From an uncultured Poribacteria bacterium (GTDB lineage: Bacteria; Poribacteria; WGA-4E; WGA-3G): a DNA stretch of 64,000 bases. Below, piece after piece: positions 26,264-35,284 of the stretch. Below the pieces are notes generated by a model that was not told where the DNA came from, made no database searches, and saw only the letters and a list, made by a program, of their open reading frames with translations. The DNA is taken from the NCBI GenBank assembly GCA_951828385.1, contig OX639973.1:248001-312000 (forward strand), in the 5' to 3' direction. The position numbers and the translations under genes were made by a program. Within the stretch, counting starts at the first letter, position 1; the number at the start of each line of letters is the position of its first letter.

Positions 26264-28564
26264 TCAACTTGGACGATTCACGAGATCCGCCAGATACTCA
26301 GCAATTTTGTCTGTAATTTGTTGGGCATCTACATCCGCAAAGTTAAACAGTTCCTTAAGCATCGGAGAGATCGCCCCTGTATCCAGCAAGGCATTTGCGA
26401 GTCTACCCATACTGCTTCGGTTGATTCCGCCTTGCCCATCGGTGTTACCCATATCCAAAATCTTGATACTTTCGATTTTCTCAACCGGCCTCATCATCTG
26501 TTCGATAATATCATCGGCATCATTAATGAGTTCCAAGATCGCTTCTTGGACAAGCACCCGTTGTTCAGCGACATTCCGCGCTTCATATTCCGCCATCTCA
26601 CCCTGTGCTTTCGCACGCGCTTCAGCGAGTACCGCGTCAGCGAGACGTTCAATCGGCTGTGCTTGCGCTTCTGCACCGATGACTGCAACTTCACGCTGCC
26701 ACTCCGCTGACATTACCTCTTCCGTGGCCGTCACATTCACTTCCGCACCCATACGTTCGGCTTCCGCAACTAACTTTTCCTTCTCCGCGAGTGCGGTTAC
26801 CTGCTGTTTATGGGCAACGTCGATTTTCCGATCTTCATCAGTTAAGGCAACACGTAATTCCTGTCCGATACGCGACTGCTCCACATTCAACATTTTAGCG
26901 ATCTCAGCGAGTTCCACGTGTCGCATCTGGTCAATTTGAGCGGTTTCGACGACGAGGTTCTTCTCAATCTCGCGCTGTTGAACCTGTTGCTCTTGACTGA
27001 AGCGTTCCGTCTGAACTATCAACTCACGCTCAATATCTCGCAAAGATACACCCTCTTCTTGCGCAATACGAGCCTTCTCTACCGCCAATTCCTTTTCGAT
27101 CCCTCGGATTTGTTCCTGTTGATCTGCCGAAATGCGGGAGATCTCTACTGCTAATGTTTTAGCAATCTCGGCGAGTTCTACCTGCCGGAGTTGGTCAATC
27201 TGTGCGGTTTCAACGACGAGGTTCTTCTCAATCTCGCGCTGCATGACCTGTTGCTCTTGAGCGAAGCGTTCTGTCTGAACGACCAATTCACGCTCAATAT
27301 CTCGGAGCATCACACCCTCTTCTTGGGCAATGCGCGCTTTTTCCACCGTCAATACTTTCTCTATCTCACGCACCTCAATCGCCTGCTCCTGCTCAATTTT
27401 CTGTAGCTGGACAGTGAGGAACTGTTCAATTTCAGCGAGTTGGACGACTTTAGATTGTTCAATCTGTTGCGTTTCGACGATGAGGTTTTTCTCAATCTCA
27501 CGTTCTGCGACAATCTGTTCCTGCTGGACACGGGCGACTTCAACATCCCGATTCATCTCAATTTCGCGTTCTTGGACGACCTGTTCTTGTGTGATACGTG
27601 CGCGCTCGACCTCTTGCTTCATCTCATACTCACGCTCTTGCACACTCTGTTCCATCTCAAATTGGAACTTTATGGTCTCCGCCTCCCGTTCAGCGGCATA
27701 GATGGCGATATTTTTTTGCTGGTCGGATTCTGCCCATGCCTGTTCCTGTTCAGCCTCAAGTTTCTCTATACGGGCACTGACTTCAATCTGAACGACAGCA
27801 ACCTCTTTCCGCTGCTCAATGTCGACTTTTTCACGATATTGATCTGCTGTGATTTCAGTGATTTCACGAATACCGACAGCATCAAACCGGTTTTCAGCAT
27901 CAAGCGTATCAACAGGGGTTTGGTCTACACGTATAATAGATACCGTCTCAAGCGTCAAGCCGTTTTGGGTTTCTAAATCTTCGCCGCATGCCTCTTGCAC
28001 TTTATCAGCAAACTCTTGACGTTTCTGAAGGAGGTCTTGGATTTGACTTTCAGCCGCGACGCTTCGCAACGCGCCTTCGAGCTTAGGTTCAATGAGCTCA
28101 CGCACTGTCTCCGGTGTCATGGATTTATCACCCAGAGCTTGTGCGGCGCGTAAAACATCATCTTCTATGGGTTCAACTTTAAGATAAAAAACGACTTCGA
28201 CATCACCACGGTTGAAGTCATAAGTAATCAAAGCCTCTGTCCCTTCGCGAATGACCTCAATCCGCATCGTGTTGAGCGAGATTTCTTTGATTTCATGGAT
28301 AATCGTGTTAACCCAGAGCCCTTTGGTGATATTGATTTTCTCTTTAGCACCACCTGTTCGCACGAGCGCGACATCGGCTTTCGGTATCCGGTAGCGTATA
28401 ACAGCAGCAGCAAAGGCAGCCAAAATAGCGAACAATATGATCAGAACAAATGTTAACCATCTCATTATATTGTCCTGCCCAAAACTGTCAAGTTTTCCAA
28501 AGGCAAACCAGCCAACGGCGACTGCCACAACAATTAAGAAGACGATAACAGCAATGAAACGCAT
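26264..28564 (-). CDS. Flotillin/SPFH-family membrane protein with long 22-residue repeat array
   Basis: 766 aa, with AGGAG six bases before the ATG. Two hydrophobic segments (1-20 and 36-58) precede an SPFH/band 7 domain (about 60-250, with DVALVRTGGAKEKI and VDQTPVDTLDAE). Residues 311-574 are twelve consecutive 22-residue units of the type REIEKNLVVETAQIDQxRxVEL, without gaps. Twenty-two equals two hendecads, the period of a right-handed or straight coiled coil. The C-terminal part (590-766) resembles the flotillin assembly region. Flotillins organise membrane microdomains. This one has a longer, more regular coiled coil than typical family members (about 450-500 aa). Confidence 0.9.
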   Translation of the reverse strand: MRFIAVIVFLIVVAVAVGWFAFGKLDSFGQDNIMRWLTFVLIILFAILAAFAAAVIRYRIPKADVALVRTGGAKEKINITKGLWVNTIIHEIKEISLNTMRIEVIREGTEALITYDFNRGDVEVVFYLKVEPIEDDVLRAAQALGDKSMTPETVRELIEPKLEGALRSVAAESQIQDLLQKRQEFADKVQEACGEDLETQNGLTLETVSIIRVDQTPVDTLDAENRFDAVGIREITEITADQYREKVDIEQRKEVAVVQIEVSARIEKLEAEQEQAWAESDQQKNIAIYAAEREAETIKFQFEMEQSVQEREYEMKQEVERARITQEQVVQEREIEMNRDVEVARVQQEQIVAEREIEKNLIVETQQIEQSKVVQLAEIEQFLTVQLQKIEQEQAIEVREIEKVLTVEKARIAQEEGVMLRDIERELVVQTERFAQEQQVMQREIEKNLVVETAQIDQLRQVELAEIAKTLAVEISRISADQQEQIRGIEKELAVEKARIAQEEGVSLRDIERELIVQTERFSQEQQVQQREIEKNLVVETAQIDQMRHVELAEIAKMLNVEQSRIGQELRVALTDEDRKIDVAHKQQVTALAEKEKLVAEAERMGAEVNVTATEEVMSAEWQREVAVIGAEAQAQPIERLADAVLAEARAKAQGEMAEYEARNVAEQRVLVQEAILELINDADDIIEQMMRPVEKIESIKILDMGNTDGQGGINRSSMGRLANALLDTGAISPMLKELFNFADVDAQQITDKIAEYLADLVNRPS
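26843..27634 (-). repeat. Twelve tandem 66-bp coding repeats (22 aa each)
   Basis: 792 bp = 12 x 66 bp inside the flotillin gene. Units 5-8 and 9-12 match each other best: units 5 and 9 share EKARIAQEEGV, 6 and 10 share VQTERF, 7 and 11 share NLVVETAQID. This points to a recent duplication of a four-unit, 264-bp block on top of the older repeat. Confidence 0.85.
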
Positions 28565-28600
28565 TCAATTCTCCTATAGGATGATAGCACGAAGGCACAC

Positions 28601-28621
28601 GGCGCGCTTTCTAAGCACGCC
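28601..28621. repeat. REP-like palindrome GGCGCGCTT...AAGCACGCC
   Basis: GGCGCGCTT pairs with AAGCACGCC around TCT with one mismatch. The same design recurs at 59317-59336 and 62647-62668. Here there is no T-run, so it is not an obvious terminator. Confidence 0.45.
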
Positions 28622-28628
28622 TACAATC

Positions 28629-30044
28629 TTACCGGAATATCTTCTCGTCACTGAGGTGTGTCCGGTATCGCCCTTTGAGCGGTTGACGTGGAGATGTCTG
28701 CCACGCAAGGTTTGCTAAGTAACATAGCGCATTCTCAATGAGAGGTTTCGCCATGGTGGTGCGATGCGCATCACGGGTATCCACAGCAAACGTGACGTAA
28801 TAGCCTTCGCCCCACTGCAGCTGCACACTTACAGCATCACCGTTATCCTCTCTGACTGCCAATTTTCGGTAACTCCGATCATCTGTTACCCAGTGATCGT
28901 CGGTTATCAAGGTATCTACATTGATTTTGTGGGGCCAGGTAAACATGCCGGTTTTCTGTCCATCATCGGTGACAGTGACATTTACATCTTCGGAATTAAT
29001 CACGCGAATGGGATGTCTATTGACGGGCAACCAATCGCCACGCCACTGCGGCTCAGACGTATGCACACCATCAGGCGGTACGATATGATTATCCATTGCC
29101 GAAGCCCAGACAACCCCACCTTTTCGAACAAATTCCTGGATGGCTTGCTCAGCATCTTCAACGAAATATTCACCATCATGTCCGGGCGCGTTCCATGTAA
29201 ACCAAATGATGTCGTAATTAGAAAGCGTGATGCTTGAAAGCTTAACCGCGTTGTTAGGATCTCCGCGATTCTCAGGATTGTCGTTAATATTTACAGTTGT
29301 AAATTGGAATTCCAACCCTTCAATGGTGGTCAGCGACTCTAACACCGCAGGTTCGCCTGTCAAACTATCACTGACAACAATAAGAACCCGAAATATACCT
29401 AACGGTACAATCTTTATGGAAGAGATAATATCCGAAAATGATTGCGAATGTGGAAGCGTTCTCAAGTTCCGAAGTCCCAACTGAAATTCTCGTGAGTTCA
29501 AGCTTAAGTTCAATCGCCGTCCTTCAAAATTCACATGCTCATAAAAAATAACATGGCATCCACTGAACGGAAAACTCGGGCCCCGCTGGATGCGAATCGA
29601 CGAAATCGTATCGTTCATACCGATCTCAAATATGGAACTGACATCGCGCATAACGACGCTCCGCTGACCGCTATAGTCTACGTCGCGAAACACTTCAATG
29701 ATAACAGGGACAGCCCCATATTCGGGTGGGGTCGGGTGTGCCGATGGGCTAAAACTGATAGCCGTAATCGCATCTCCGAAATTGTAGGGGATGTCATGAA
29801 TATTCGGATAAAACCCAGGCGCGAGAACCAATCGACGCCCCTTATAATTCTCATGCTCATGAAAAATGGCTTTGTAGTTTGGCGACGCGTTGAATCCTGG
29901 CCCTTTATAAATCTTAATCGAAGAGATAATATCTTGAGCCCCAATCACACTGGTATTCGGCACCGATTCGATTAACGTCAACTTGCGTCCGTGAAAATTC
30001 ACATGTTCAAAGACTTCAACGACGAGCCTCGGCATATTGGTCAT
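28629..30044 (-). CDS. Beta-gamma-crystallin repeats fused to ThuA/GATase1-like domain
   Basis: 471 aa. The ATG of MTNMPRL at 30044 has AAGGAG at ideal spacing; the frame extends upstream to 30077 without a better site. The N-terminal 230 residues contain four Greek-key motifs, each with (E)VFEHVNFHGR- or FHEHENYKGR-like strands and a (N/D)-x-x-S/T-S calcium site (DIISS, DAITA, DTISS, DIISS). The C-terminal 240 residues (RVLIVVSDSLTG, YDIIWFTWNAPG, FVRKGGVVWAS) look like a ThuA/type 1 glutamine-amidotransferase fold; the nucleophile region is not conserved. No signal peptide was seen. It lies 64 bp upstream of the flotillin gene. Confidence 0.75.
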   Translation of the reverse strand: MTNMPRLVVEVFEHVNFHGRKLTLIESVPNTSVIGAQDIISSIKIYKGPGFNASPNYKAIFHEHENYKGRRLVLAPGFYPNIHDIPYNFGDAITAISFSPSAHPTPPEYGAVPVIIEVFRDVDYSGQRSVVMRDVSSIFEIGMNDTISSIRIQRGPSFPFSGCHVIFYEHVNFEGRRLNLSLNSREFQLGLRNLRTLPHSQSFSDIISSIKIVPLGIFRVLIVVSDSLTGEPAVLESLTTIEGLEFQFTTVNINDNPENRGDPNNAVKLSSITLSNYDIIWFTWNAPGHDGEYFVEDAEQAIQEFVRKGGVVWASAMDNHIVPPDGVHTSEPQWRGDWLPVNRHPIRVINSEDVNVTVTDDGQKTGMFTWPHKINVDTLITDDHWVTDDRSYRKLAVREDNGDAVSVQLQWGEGYYVTFAVDTRDAHRTTMAKPLIENALCYLANLAWQTSPRQPLKGRYRTHLSDEKIFR

Positions 30045-30221
30045 AACCCGCTCCTTATTTTCAGGCGTAACTTGCAACGAATTACAAGTTAAAATATAAT
30101 ACCATTAGCAGAAACAGTATGTCAAGGAAAACATAAAATTTTCTGCAGATTGCCTTAATCACGCAATCAAGTAAGAACTTTTAACCCGGTTTACGTTGAT
30201 ATTAAGTACTTTCGTTTTTTC

Positions 30222-30250
30222 TTGATTCACTGGAAAAAACATGGTAAAGT
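30222..30250 (+). promoter_or_regulatory. Weak promoter candidate
   Basis: TTGATT (30222-30227), 17-nt spacer, TAAAGT (30245-30250), 56 bp upstream of the ATG at 30307. Two hexamers of moderate match, correctly spaced. Confidence 0.35.
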
Positions 30251-30306
30251 AGAAGTACAGTCTTGCAAAGCGCACCTTTAAATAAATCGAACGTGGAGGA
30301 ACCCTG

Positions 30307-31179
30307 ATGTCCTACAAAAGAGTGCTCCTCGTCATTATGATCATAAGTGTCAGTGGCCTGCTCGTCTACTTCTTAGTGCAAATGGAACAGTCTGCGACAC
30401 AACAGACAGCGGATTCGCGCCCGATACCGCTCCCTTATAATTGGATCGGGAGTATTACAAAAGCACAGATCGCAGAACCTTCTGGCATTACCTATCACCC
30501 AGCTCGGCGAAGCCTGTTTGTCGCTGATGACTCAGGCAGCATCCATGAGATTAATCTACACGGAACATTCATCCAAGCAAAAGGGTTAAATGAACTTGAC
30601 ATCGAAGGCATTACAATGGATCCGGGGACAGGTCTGCTGTATGCAGCTATTGAAGACGATGAAACCATCATAGAGATTGACCCGGAAACGCTCACAATTC
30701 AGAGACAATTCAGAATCCTCAGAGATTTTAAAGGGGAACTCCTGTTGAAAAAAGGCGGTATGGGCATTGAGGCAATTACTTTTGTACCCGATGCTTCGCA
30801 TCCGGAGGGCGGTACCTTTTGGGTCGGCAACCAATCTTTCAGTCTTAAGGCAAAAGATGAGCCTTCAGTTGTATGTGAAGTCGTTGTGCCACTTCGCAGT
30901 GAAACAGGGGCAATCGCGGATGCCTCTATCATTAACGCTTATAAGATGAACTTCATCGACATCTCTGGTATCGCCTATGATCCTCAAGACGATGTCTTGG
31001 TCCTAATTAGCGATACAACCAATCTTTTAGTCGAAATGAGTCGGGAGGGCACAATTTTAAGTAGATACCTCTTACCGGGTGATGAGCAAGAGGGTGTAAC
31101 ATTAGATGGCCTCGGTTATATGTACATCGCTCAGGAGAACGGAGCGATCATTAAACTCGGAGATCGGCGGCTCCGTTAG
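30307..31179 (+). CDS. SdiA-regulated (YjiK)-like exported beta-propeller protein
   Basis: 290 aa, with GGAGGA before the ATG. One N-terminal hydrophobic segment (5-25) acts as a signal anchor. The body resembles the SdiA-regulated/YjiK family: PSGITYHPARRSLFVADDSG, then ELDIEGITMD, then DISGIAYDPQDDVL and EQEGVTLD, repeated strands of a six-bladed propeller. The family's function is unclear, with proposed binding or phosphatase-like roles. Length matches the family (about 290 aa). It stands alone, facing the minus-strand gene at 31211. Confidence 0.8.
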   Translation: MSYKRVLLVIMIISVSGLLVYFLVQMEQSATQQTADSRPIPLPYNWIGSITKAQIAEPSGITYHPARRSLFVADDSGSIHEINLHGTFIQAKGLNELDIEGITMDPGTGLLYAAIEDDETIIEIDPETLTIQRQFRILRDFKGELLLKKGGMGIEAITFVPDASHPEGGTFWVGNQSFSLKAKDEPSVVCEVVVPLRSETGAIADASIINAYKMNFIDISGIAYDPQDDVLVLISDTTNLLVEMSREGTILSRYLLPGDEQEGVTLDGLGYMYIAQENGAIIKLGDRRLR

Positions 31180-31210
31180 AAAAGTTAAACCCCGCCGTTC
31201 TAACTTGCGT

Positions 31211-31438
31211 TTACTCTCTGCTATTTTCTGATGCCGGCTCAGTATCTTCGAGGCGCAACACTGTAACTCCGGGCATCAAGTCCAATACTAAATTAAGAGA
31301 AGCATACTGCTCCGCGGTGTAACCACGATCTATCCGCCACAACACTTGTACATTTCCTTCATCATATAACACGCCATGTGCAAGTTTCTTGCCAGCAGCG
31401 TCCTCTAAGTGGAAAAGTCTCCGGCGTTTGGTGTCCAT
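31211..31438 (-). CDS. Small hypothetical protein
   Basis: 75 aa from the ATG of MDTKRRRLF. The frame extends to a GTG at 31474, but that start would lie inside the hairpin at 31458-31482. The sequence (FHLEDAAGKKLAHGVLYDEGNVQVLW) is compact alpha/beta without motif. It lies just downstream of mqnD on the same strand. Confidence 0.5.
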   Translation of the reverse strand: MDTKRRRLFHLEDAAGKKLAHGVLYDEGNVQVLWRIDRGYTAEQYASLNLVLDLMPGVTVLRLEDTEPASENSRE

Positions 31439-31457
31439 GGTTTTGTCTCGGAAATAT

Positions 31458-31482
31458 AAGGCGAAGTGTAACACCTCGCCTT
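31458..31482 (-). terminator. Hairpin after the mqnD-like gene
   Basis: AAGGCGA (31458-31464) pairs with TCGCCTT (31476-31482). On the minus strand it is followed by TTATATTTCC, only a weak U-tract, so it may attenuate rather than stop transcription. Confidence 0.35.
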
Positions 31483-31503
31483 GCGAGAAATAGTATTAGG
31501 AGA

Positions 31504-32343
31504 CTATTCGAGTGTAACAAAGTCAGCATCTACACGGTGCGGTATAATCCCTGCAGCGTTGCCGCGGTCGAGCAATTCACGGACCCCCGCTCTTCCTTTA
31601 TCGCCATAATCGAGTGTGTAGTCATTGACGTACATTCCGACGAACTTGTCAGCGAGCGCAGTCTCCATATCCCGCGCGTAGGTCATCGCATATTCTAACC
31701 CGCGCGCCCGATGGTCAAGTGAGTACTGAATGCTCTGTTTAAGCAGAGTCGTTATCTTATGTATCTTCTCGGCACCGAGATTACGGCGAATAACGTTAGC
31801 ACCGAGCGGTAACGGGAGTCCTGTCTCCTCATACCACCACTCCCCCAAGTCAATAACTTTGTGGAGTCCTTCGCGTGCATAAGTCAACTGTCCCTCATGA
31901 ATAATGAGCCCAGCGTCCACTTCGTCTCTTTGGACAGCCTCTAATATTTTATCAAATGGGCGGGTTTCTGCCTCAAAATTGGGTTGGAACAGGCTAAGCG
32001 TAAGGTAAGCCGTTGTCATTTCGCCAGGGATAGCGACACGTTTACCTTCCAGGGTGTCCATCGGTGTCTTGGAGACAACAAGTGGCCCATAACGGTCACC
32101 AATACTTGCGCCACAAGGCATGAGCGCGTAATCCTTCGCAACATAAGCGTAAGCGTGAACGGAGATCGCTGTGACCTCAAGCTCAGCAGCGAGGGCGCGC
32201 CGATTTAAAGTCTCAATATCTTCGATAACATGAACGATCTCAAAAGGGTCCGTTGGAATTAGCCCCTTAGCAAGGGCGTAGAACATAAACGCATCATCGG
32301 AATCCGGACTGTGTCCAATCCGGACTTTTTCTGTCTGTGACAT
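31504..32343 (-). CDS. mqnD: 1,4-dihydroxy-6-naphthoate synthase-like protein (futalosine menaquinone route)
   Basis: 279 aa, the usual length for MqnD. The N-terminus IGHSPDSDDAFMFYAL is the family signature and the fold is a periplasmic-binding-protein-like enzyme: SIGDRYGPLVVS, then IPGEMTTAYL, then DAGLIIHEGQ. The C-terminus GDKGRAGVRELLDRG...GIIP is also typical. The enzyme turns cyclic dehypoxanthinyl futalosine into 1,4-dihydroxy-6-naphthoate. MqnA is a close paralogue, so the exact step is likely but not certain. No other mqn gene is in the window. It is divergent from the methyltransferase-like gene at 32454. Confidence 0.78.
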   Translation of the reverse strand: MSQTEKVRIGHSPDSDDAFMFYALAKGLIPTDPFEIVHVIEDIETLNRRALAAELEVTAISVHAYAYVAKDYALMPCGASIGDRYGPLVVSKTPMDTLEGKRVAIPGEMTTAYLTLSLFQPNFEAETRPFDKILEAVQRDEVDAGLIIHEGQLTYAREGLHKVIDLGEWWYEETGLPLPLGANVIRRNLGAEKIHKITTLLKQSIQYSLDHRARGLEYAMTYARDMETALADKFVGMYVNDYTLDYGDKGRAGVRELLDRGNAAGIIPHRVDADFVTLE

Positions 32344-32453
32344 AGTATTCCTTTGTGGTATCTAATTGCAGTTTTGCCGCTAATAGTGATATAATAAATT
32401 GTTTGAATCGGTCTCTCATTAAATTTACATCTGCTTTGGAGTGCTACAAAAGG

Positions 32454-33395
32454 ATGCCATCGCCAGCAAAACCGATATACCTCTATCTTACAGCGATACC
32501 AGATCGACTCACAGAATTAGTCACTGCCGAGTGTATTGCTATGACTGGATCTGCCCCAAACGCACACGGCATCGCGATTTCGGAACACGGCGTTGATGTC
32601 TCTCATGGTGCGTATCTAAAGAGTTGTAGCGAAGTCCTTTTTGAAACAACGAGCCTTACTGAACTCCGAGCAGACATCCGATCCGCGGGTTTACACGCTG
32701 ACGAATTTCGGGTGTCCATCGTGAAAAAACCTCGGAGTCTCAAGGTAAACTCTATGGAACTGGCACGGGACATCGGTAGCATTATTAGCGGGAACGCGAA
32801 CCTAAGCAGTCCACAGGTTACCTTTCTGGTCGTTCTCACGGCTGAAAAAATCTGGTTCGGACGACGCCTCTCCGAATCTGATAATATGTGGCTTGCGCAT
32901 AACCAACGTCCTTATGTAACTTCAAGTTCTTTACCGGCACGACTTGCGCGCGTCCTTGTCAATTTAGTGGCGCGCCCCGGGGATAGCCTACTCGACCCGT
33001 GCTGCGGTACCGGAACAATCGTTATGTCTGCCGCGCATAGCGGCATCCGGGCAGTTGGTTATGACACTAACGTACGGATGATCGGCGCGACGACGAAGAA
33101 CCTTCAGCATTTTGGACTCACAGCAGATGTCGCGTTAGGCGATGCAAGACAGGTGCACGGACAATTCGACGCGATCGCAACCGACTTACCTTACGGCATT
33201 AATCTCATCAAAGATAACTCTCAAGACGCTGAGATTTTAGCCAACTTACGGACATGCGCACCAAAAGCGGCGTTCATAGACCTTCGCGATCTCAGTAAAC
33301 TCTTAAACAACTTAGGCTACCAGATAGAAACTGTGCTACCAGTCCCTAAACTGAGCATCGTAAGACGTATTTTCATTACTTCTGTGATAGAATAG
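32454..33395 (+). CDS. THUMP/UPF0020-type RNA methyltransferase
   Basis: 313 aa from the ATG of MPSPAKPIYL; the frame is open 33 codons further upstream without a better start. The N-terminal half resembles a THUMP-like RNA-binding part. The C-terminal half is a Rossmann methyltransferase: motif I LDPCCGTGTIVMSA (about 180) and motif IV DLPYG (about 245), with AdoMet acidic residue GYDTN between them. DLPYG in place of NPPY is typical of TRM11/Trm14-like tRNA guanosine methyltransferases. The substrate is probably tRNA or rRNA. Confidence 0.8.
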   Translation: MPSPAKPIYLYLTAIPDRLTELVTAECIAMTGSAPNAHGIAISEHGVDVSHGAYLKSCSEVLFETTSLTELRADIRSAGLHADEFRVSIVKKPRSLKVNSMELARDIGSIISGNANLSSPQVTFLVVLTAEKIWFGRRLSESDNMWLAHNQRPYVTSSSLPARLARVLVNLVARPGDSLLDPCCGTGTIVMSAAHSGIRAVGYDTNVRMIGATTKNLQHFGLTADVALGDARQVHGQFDAIATDLPYGINLIKDNSQDAEILANLRTCAPKAAFIDLRDLSKLLNNLGYQIETVLPVPKLSIVRRIFITSVIE

Positions 33396-33418
33396 ACCGT
33401 TTACAGAATATCGCTAAC

Positions 33419-33859
33419 TCAATAATCCTCAACGTTTTCGTAAAAATCGGTTTCTGGCAAGTATTCTTCTTCGTTGAGTTCTTCCTCTTCATGCGCCTCG
33501 TATTCACGCAGACTGAGAAGCGCACCTTTTTCGCTCGGATTTTCCATATAGAATTTACAAATCCATCCATCACCCTCTGGAAAACGATTCAGCAATTCAA
33601 TATCGTCATCGAGGGCAGTATTGACTTCATAAACTTCGCCGCTCACCGGTGCATAGATATAGAAATTGCGTCCATCTGAGGTCTCAATGCGCCCGATAAT
33701 CTCTCCCTGTTCGTATTCGCCAGGAATCGGCAACTCTATAAAAACAATACTGCCGTAGACATCCTGAATCCGTTCAGTGATTCCGACGTTACACTCCCCT
33801 GAATCAAAAACCTCAATCCACTCATGGGTCGTTGTATATTTTATCTCAACATTTTTCAC
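33419..33859 (-). CDS. Glycine cleavage H-like protein lacking the lipoyl lysine
   Basis: 146 aa. The GTG at 33859, nine bases after GGAGG, is preferred over upstream ATGs. The sequence matches GcvH throughout (THEWIEV, NVGITERIQD, GSIVFIELP, YAPVSGEVYEVN). Against E. coli GcvH the 33 residues from VF to the AP of APVSGE align without a gap. At the lipoylation position (ESVKAASDIY) this protein has TSDGRNFYIY, so the Lys is Gly (residue 63). It cannot be lipoylated at that place. The C-terminus has an extra acidic tail of about 28 residues. No other gcv genes are adjacent. It is likely a non-catalytic GcvH-like carrier or sensor. Confidence 0.85.
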   Translation of the reverse strand: MKNVEIKYTTTHEWIEVFDSGECNVGITERIQDVYGSIVFIELPIPGEYEQGEIIGRIETSDGRNFYIYAPVSGEVYEVNTALDDDIELLNRFPEGDGWICKFYMENPSEKGALLSLREYEAHEEEELNEEEYLPETDFYENVEDY

Positions 33860-34065
33860 TACGAAATTCCTCCAATTAAACATGATGGGCATTATCACAT
33901 TTCAATTCCATAACCTTGGAGTCGTGCTTGGAAGGTTTCAAGCATTCTTTAACGGATCTGAATTTCGACGATAGGATCCGGTTCATATCCAAAAAATCGG
34001 GATTTCTTTACAACGTAATACGCGTGGGCAATGCCTGCCACAGTTCTGTATTGGTCAGACATACA

Positions 34066-35199
34066 TCACAATAACAGCATCGGCTTGTCAAAAGTTCTGC
34101 CGATTGAAAAGGTGTACACAGTTTCCCCTTGAACAACGTGGACACGTTCATTCTCTGTCGCTATAGGTCTGAATTGCGGCGTATATCCAGCGTTGAGTAT
34201 TATCTCTCCAAGTCGAACACCGAGTCCAAAACAGAACCCCTCCGCTTTCCAAAGTCGTTCTTCTGCTTCAAATGTGCTATCTTCTAAGAGAAACACTCGC
34301 GTATAACGGTTTTCGGCGTGTCTGAGGTACCCAATTCTGATACCGAACCTATGCCGGTACCACACTTCACCCCCGACATTTGCGCGGATACCATCGCGGA
34401 ACGGAGAATGGACATCTAAACCGATCAGCAGCGTTACATCCGATATTTGGTGCTGATGGGCAATGCCGGCAACAATTGTACGCGCCATTGCGTCTGGAAT
34501 AGAAGGTTCAGAAAAGGAAAGCCCATTGCTCAAGTTTCTTGCAACGAGCCCCACCACAGTGCTGTCGCCAATTCGTTGGCTAATACCGACATTATGGGCA
34601 TATCCATGTCCAAGATGTTCCGTTCCGTCAGCATCAGCGACTTTAGAGCGGAGCCATTTCGTATCGAACCCAACACGGGTGCCCCCAAATAACTTAAGTC
34701 CGTAACTGAAACCGATAGCGAGGTTATTTTCTGGAAAGCTGTTGAGTGCTTTTCCACTATGATCAACTCGGCGAAAGGGCCCCGCTTGTTCAAACGCGAG
34801 TCCGAACCCAATAGCACCGAATTTGCCCATTGGGAATGCATAATTCAGCGTTTCAATACCATACGCACGCCACTCGTAGTGACTATAATCCTCGTAATTA
34901 GCATTCTGATTCGGTTTAGAAAGCAGGGCAAGCGTCCGTGGAAAACGGGTTGCGTGGATAACAAATCGGTTCCCCTCCGCCATACTGATACCCGCGGGGT
35001 TACTACCAAGGGCATTTGCCCCGTGGCTTGTGCCAACGAAACTCCCCCCCATTCCCTGTTGCTCAGCACTTAGCAGCTGTTTAAGAAATCCATCTGCTGC
35101 GGCTGTTGTATTTGCTGCCGAAGCGATACCGTTCAATACAGAAAAATAGACAATGCAGCAAAGTAAGACGTTTACAGGACAATCGCGGACGTATTTCAT
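34066..35199 (-). CDS. PorV/PorQ (UPF0164)-like outer-membrane beta-barrel protein
   Basis: 377 aa. The ATG at 35199 follows GAGG at good spacing; the ATG at 35211 has none. A signal peptide covers residues 1-30. The next part (LSAEQQGMGGSFVGTSHGANALGSNPAG) is the PorV/FadL-like N-terminal motif, followed by amphipathic strands with a Gly/aromatic pattern (FGAIGFGLAF, TRVGFDTKWL, VGLVARNLSNG). The protein ends in IGRTFDKPMLLL. PorV-type proteins shuttle type 9 secretion substrates or transport hydrophobic compounds; which applies here is not known. It is 85 bp from acpS. Confidence 0.78.
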   Translation of the reverse strand: MKYVRDCPVNVLLCCIVYFSVLNGIASAANTTAAADGFLKQLLSAEQQGMGGSFVGTSHGANALGSNPAGISMAEGNRFVIHATRFPRTLALLSKPNQNANYEDYSHYEWRAYGIETLNYAFPMGKFGAIGFGLAFEQAGPFRRVDHSGKALNSFPENNLAIGFSYGLKLFGGTRVGFDTKWLRSKVADADGTEHLGHGYAHNVGISQRIGDSTVVGLVARNLSNGLSFSEPSIPDAMARTIVAGIAHQHQISDVTLLIGLDVHSPFRDGIRANVGGEVWYRHRFGIRIGYLRHAENRYTRVFLLEDSTFEAEERLWKAEGFCFGLGVRLGEIILNAGYTPQFRPIATENERVHVVQGETVYTFSIGRTFDKPMLLL

Positions 35200-35284
35200 T
35201 TTTAACCTCATACGAAGGAATGCGCGTGGATCCTCATTTTTGAAAAAATATAGAAATCAGGTGGAGAATACAGATTAAGTTAAG

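Noticed and set aside
26043-26939. 298-codon plus-strand frame rich in Ser/Ala/Ile
   Set aside because: It is antisense to the flotillin and zinc-finger genes; composition mirrors the repeat, and no ribosome site or family was seen.
26843-27634. Tandem 66-bp repeats as non-coding satellite or CRISPR
   Set aside because: They stay in frame, with amino-acid conservation stronger than DNA conservation.
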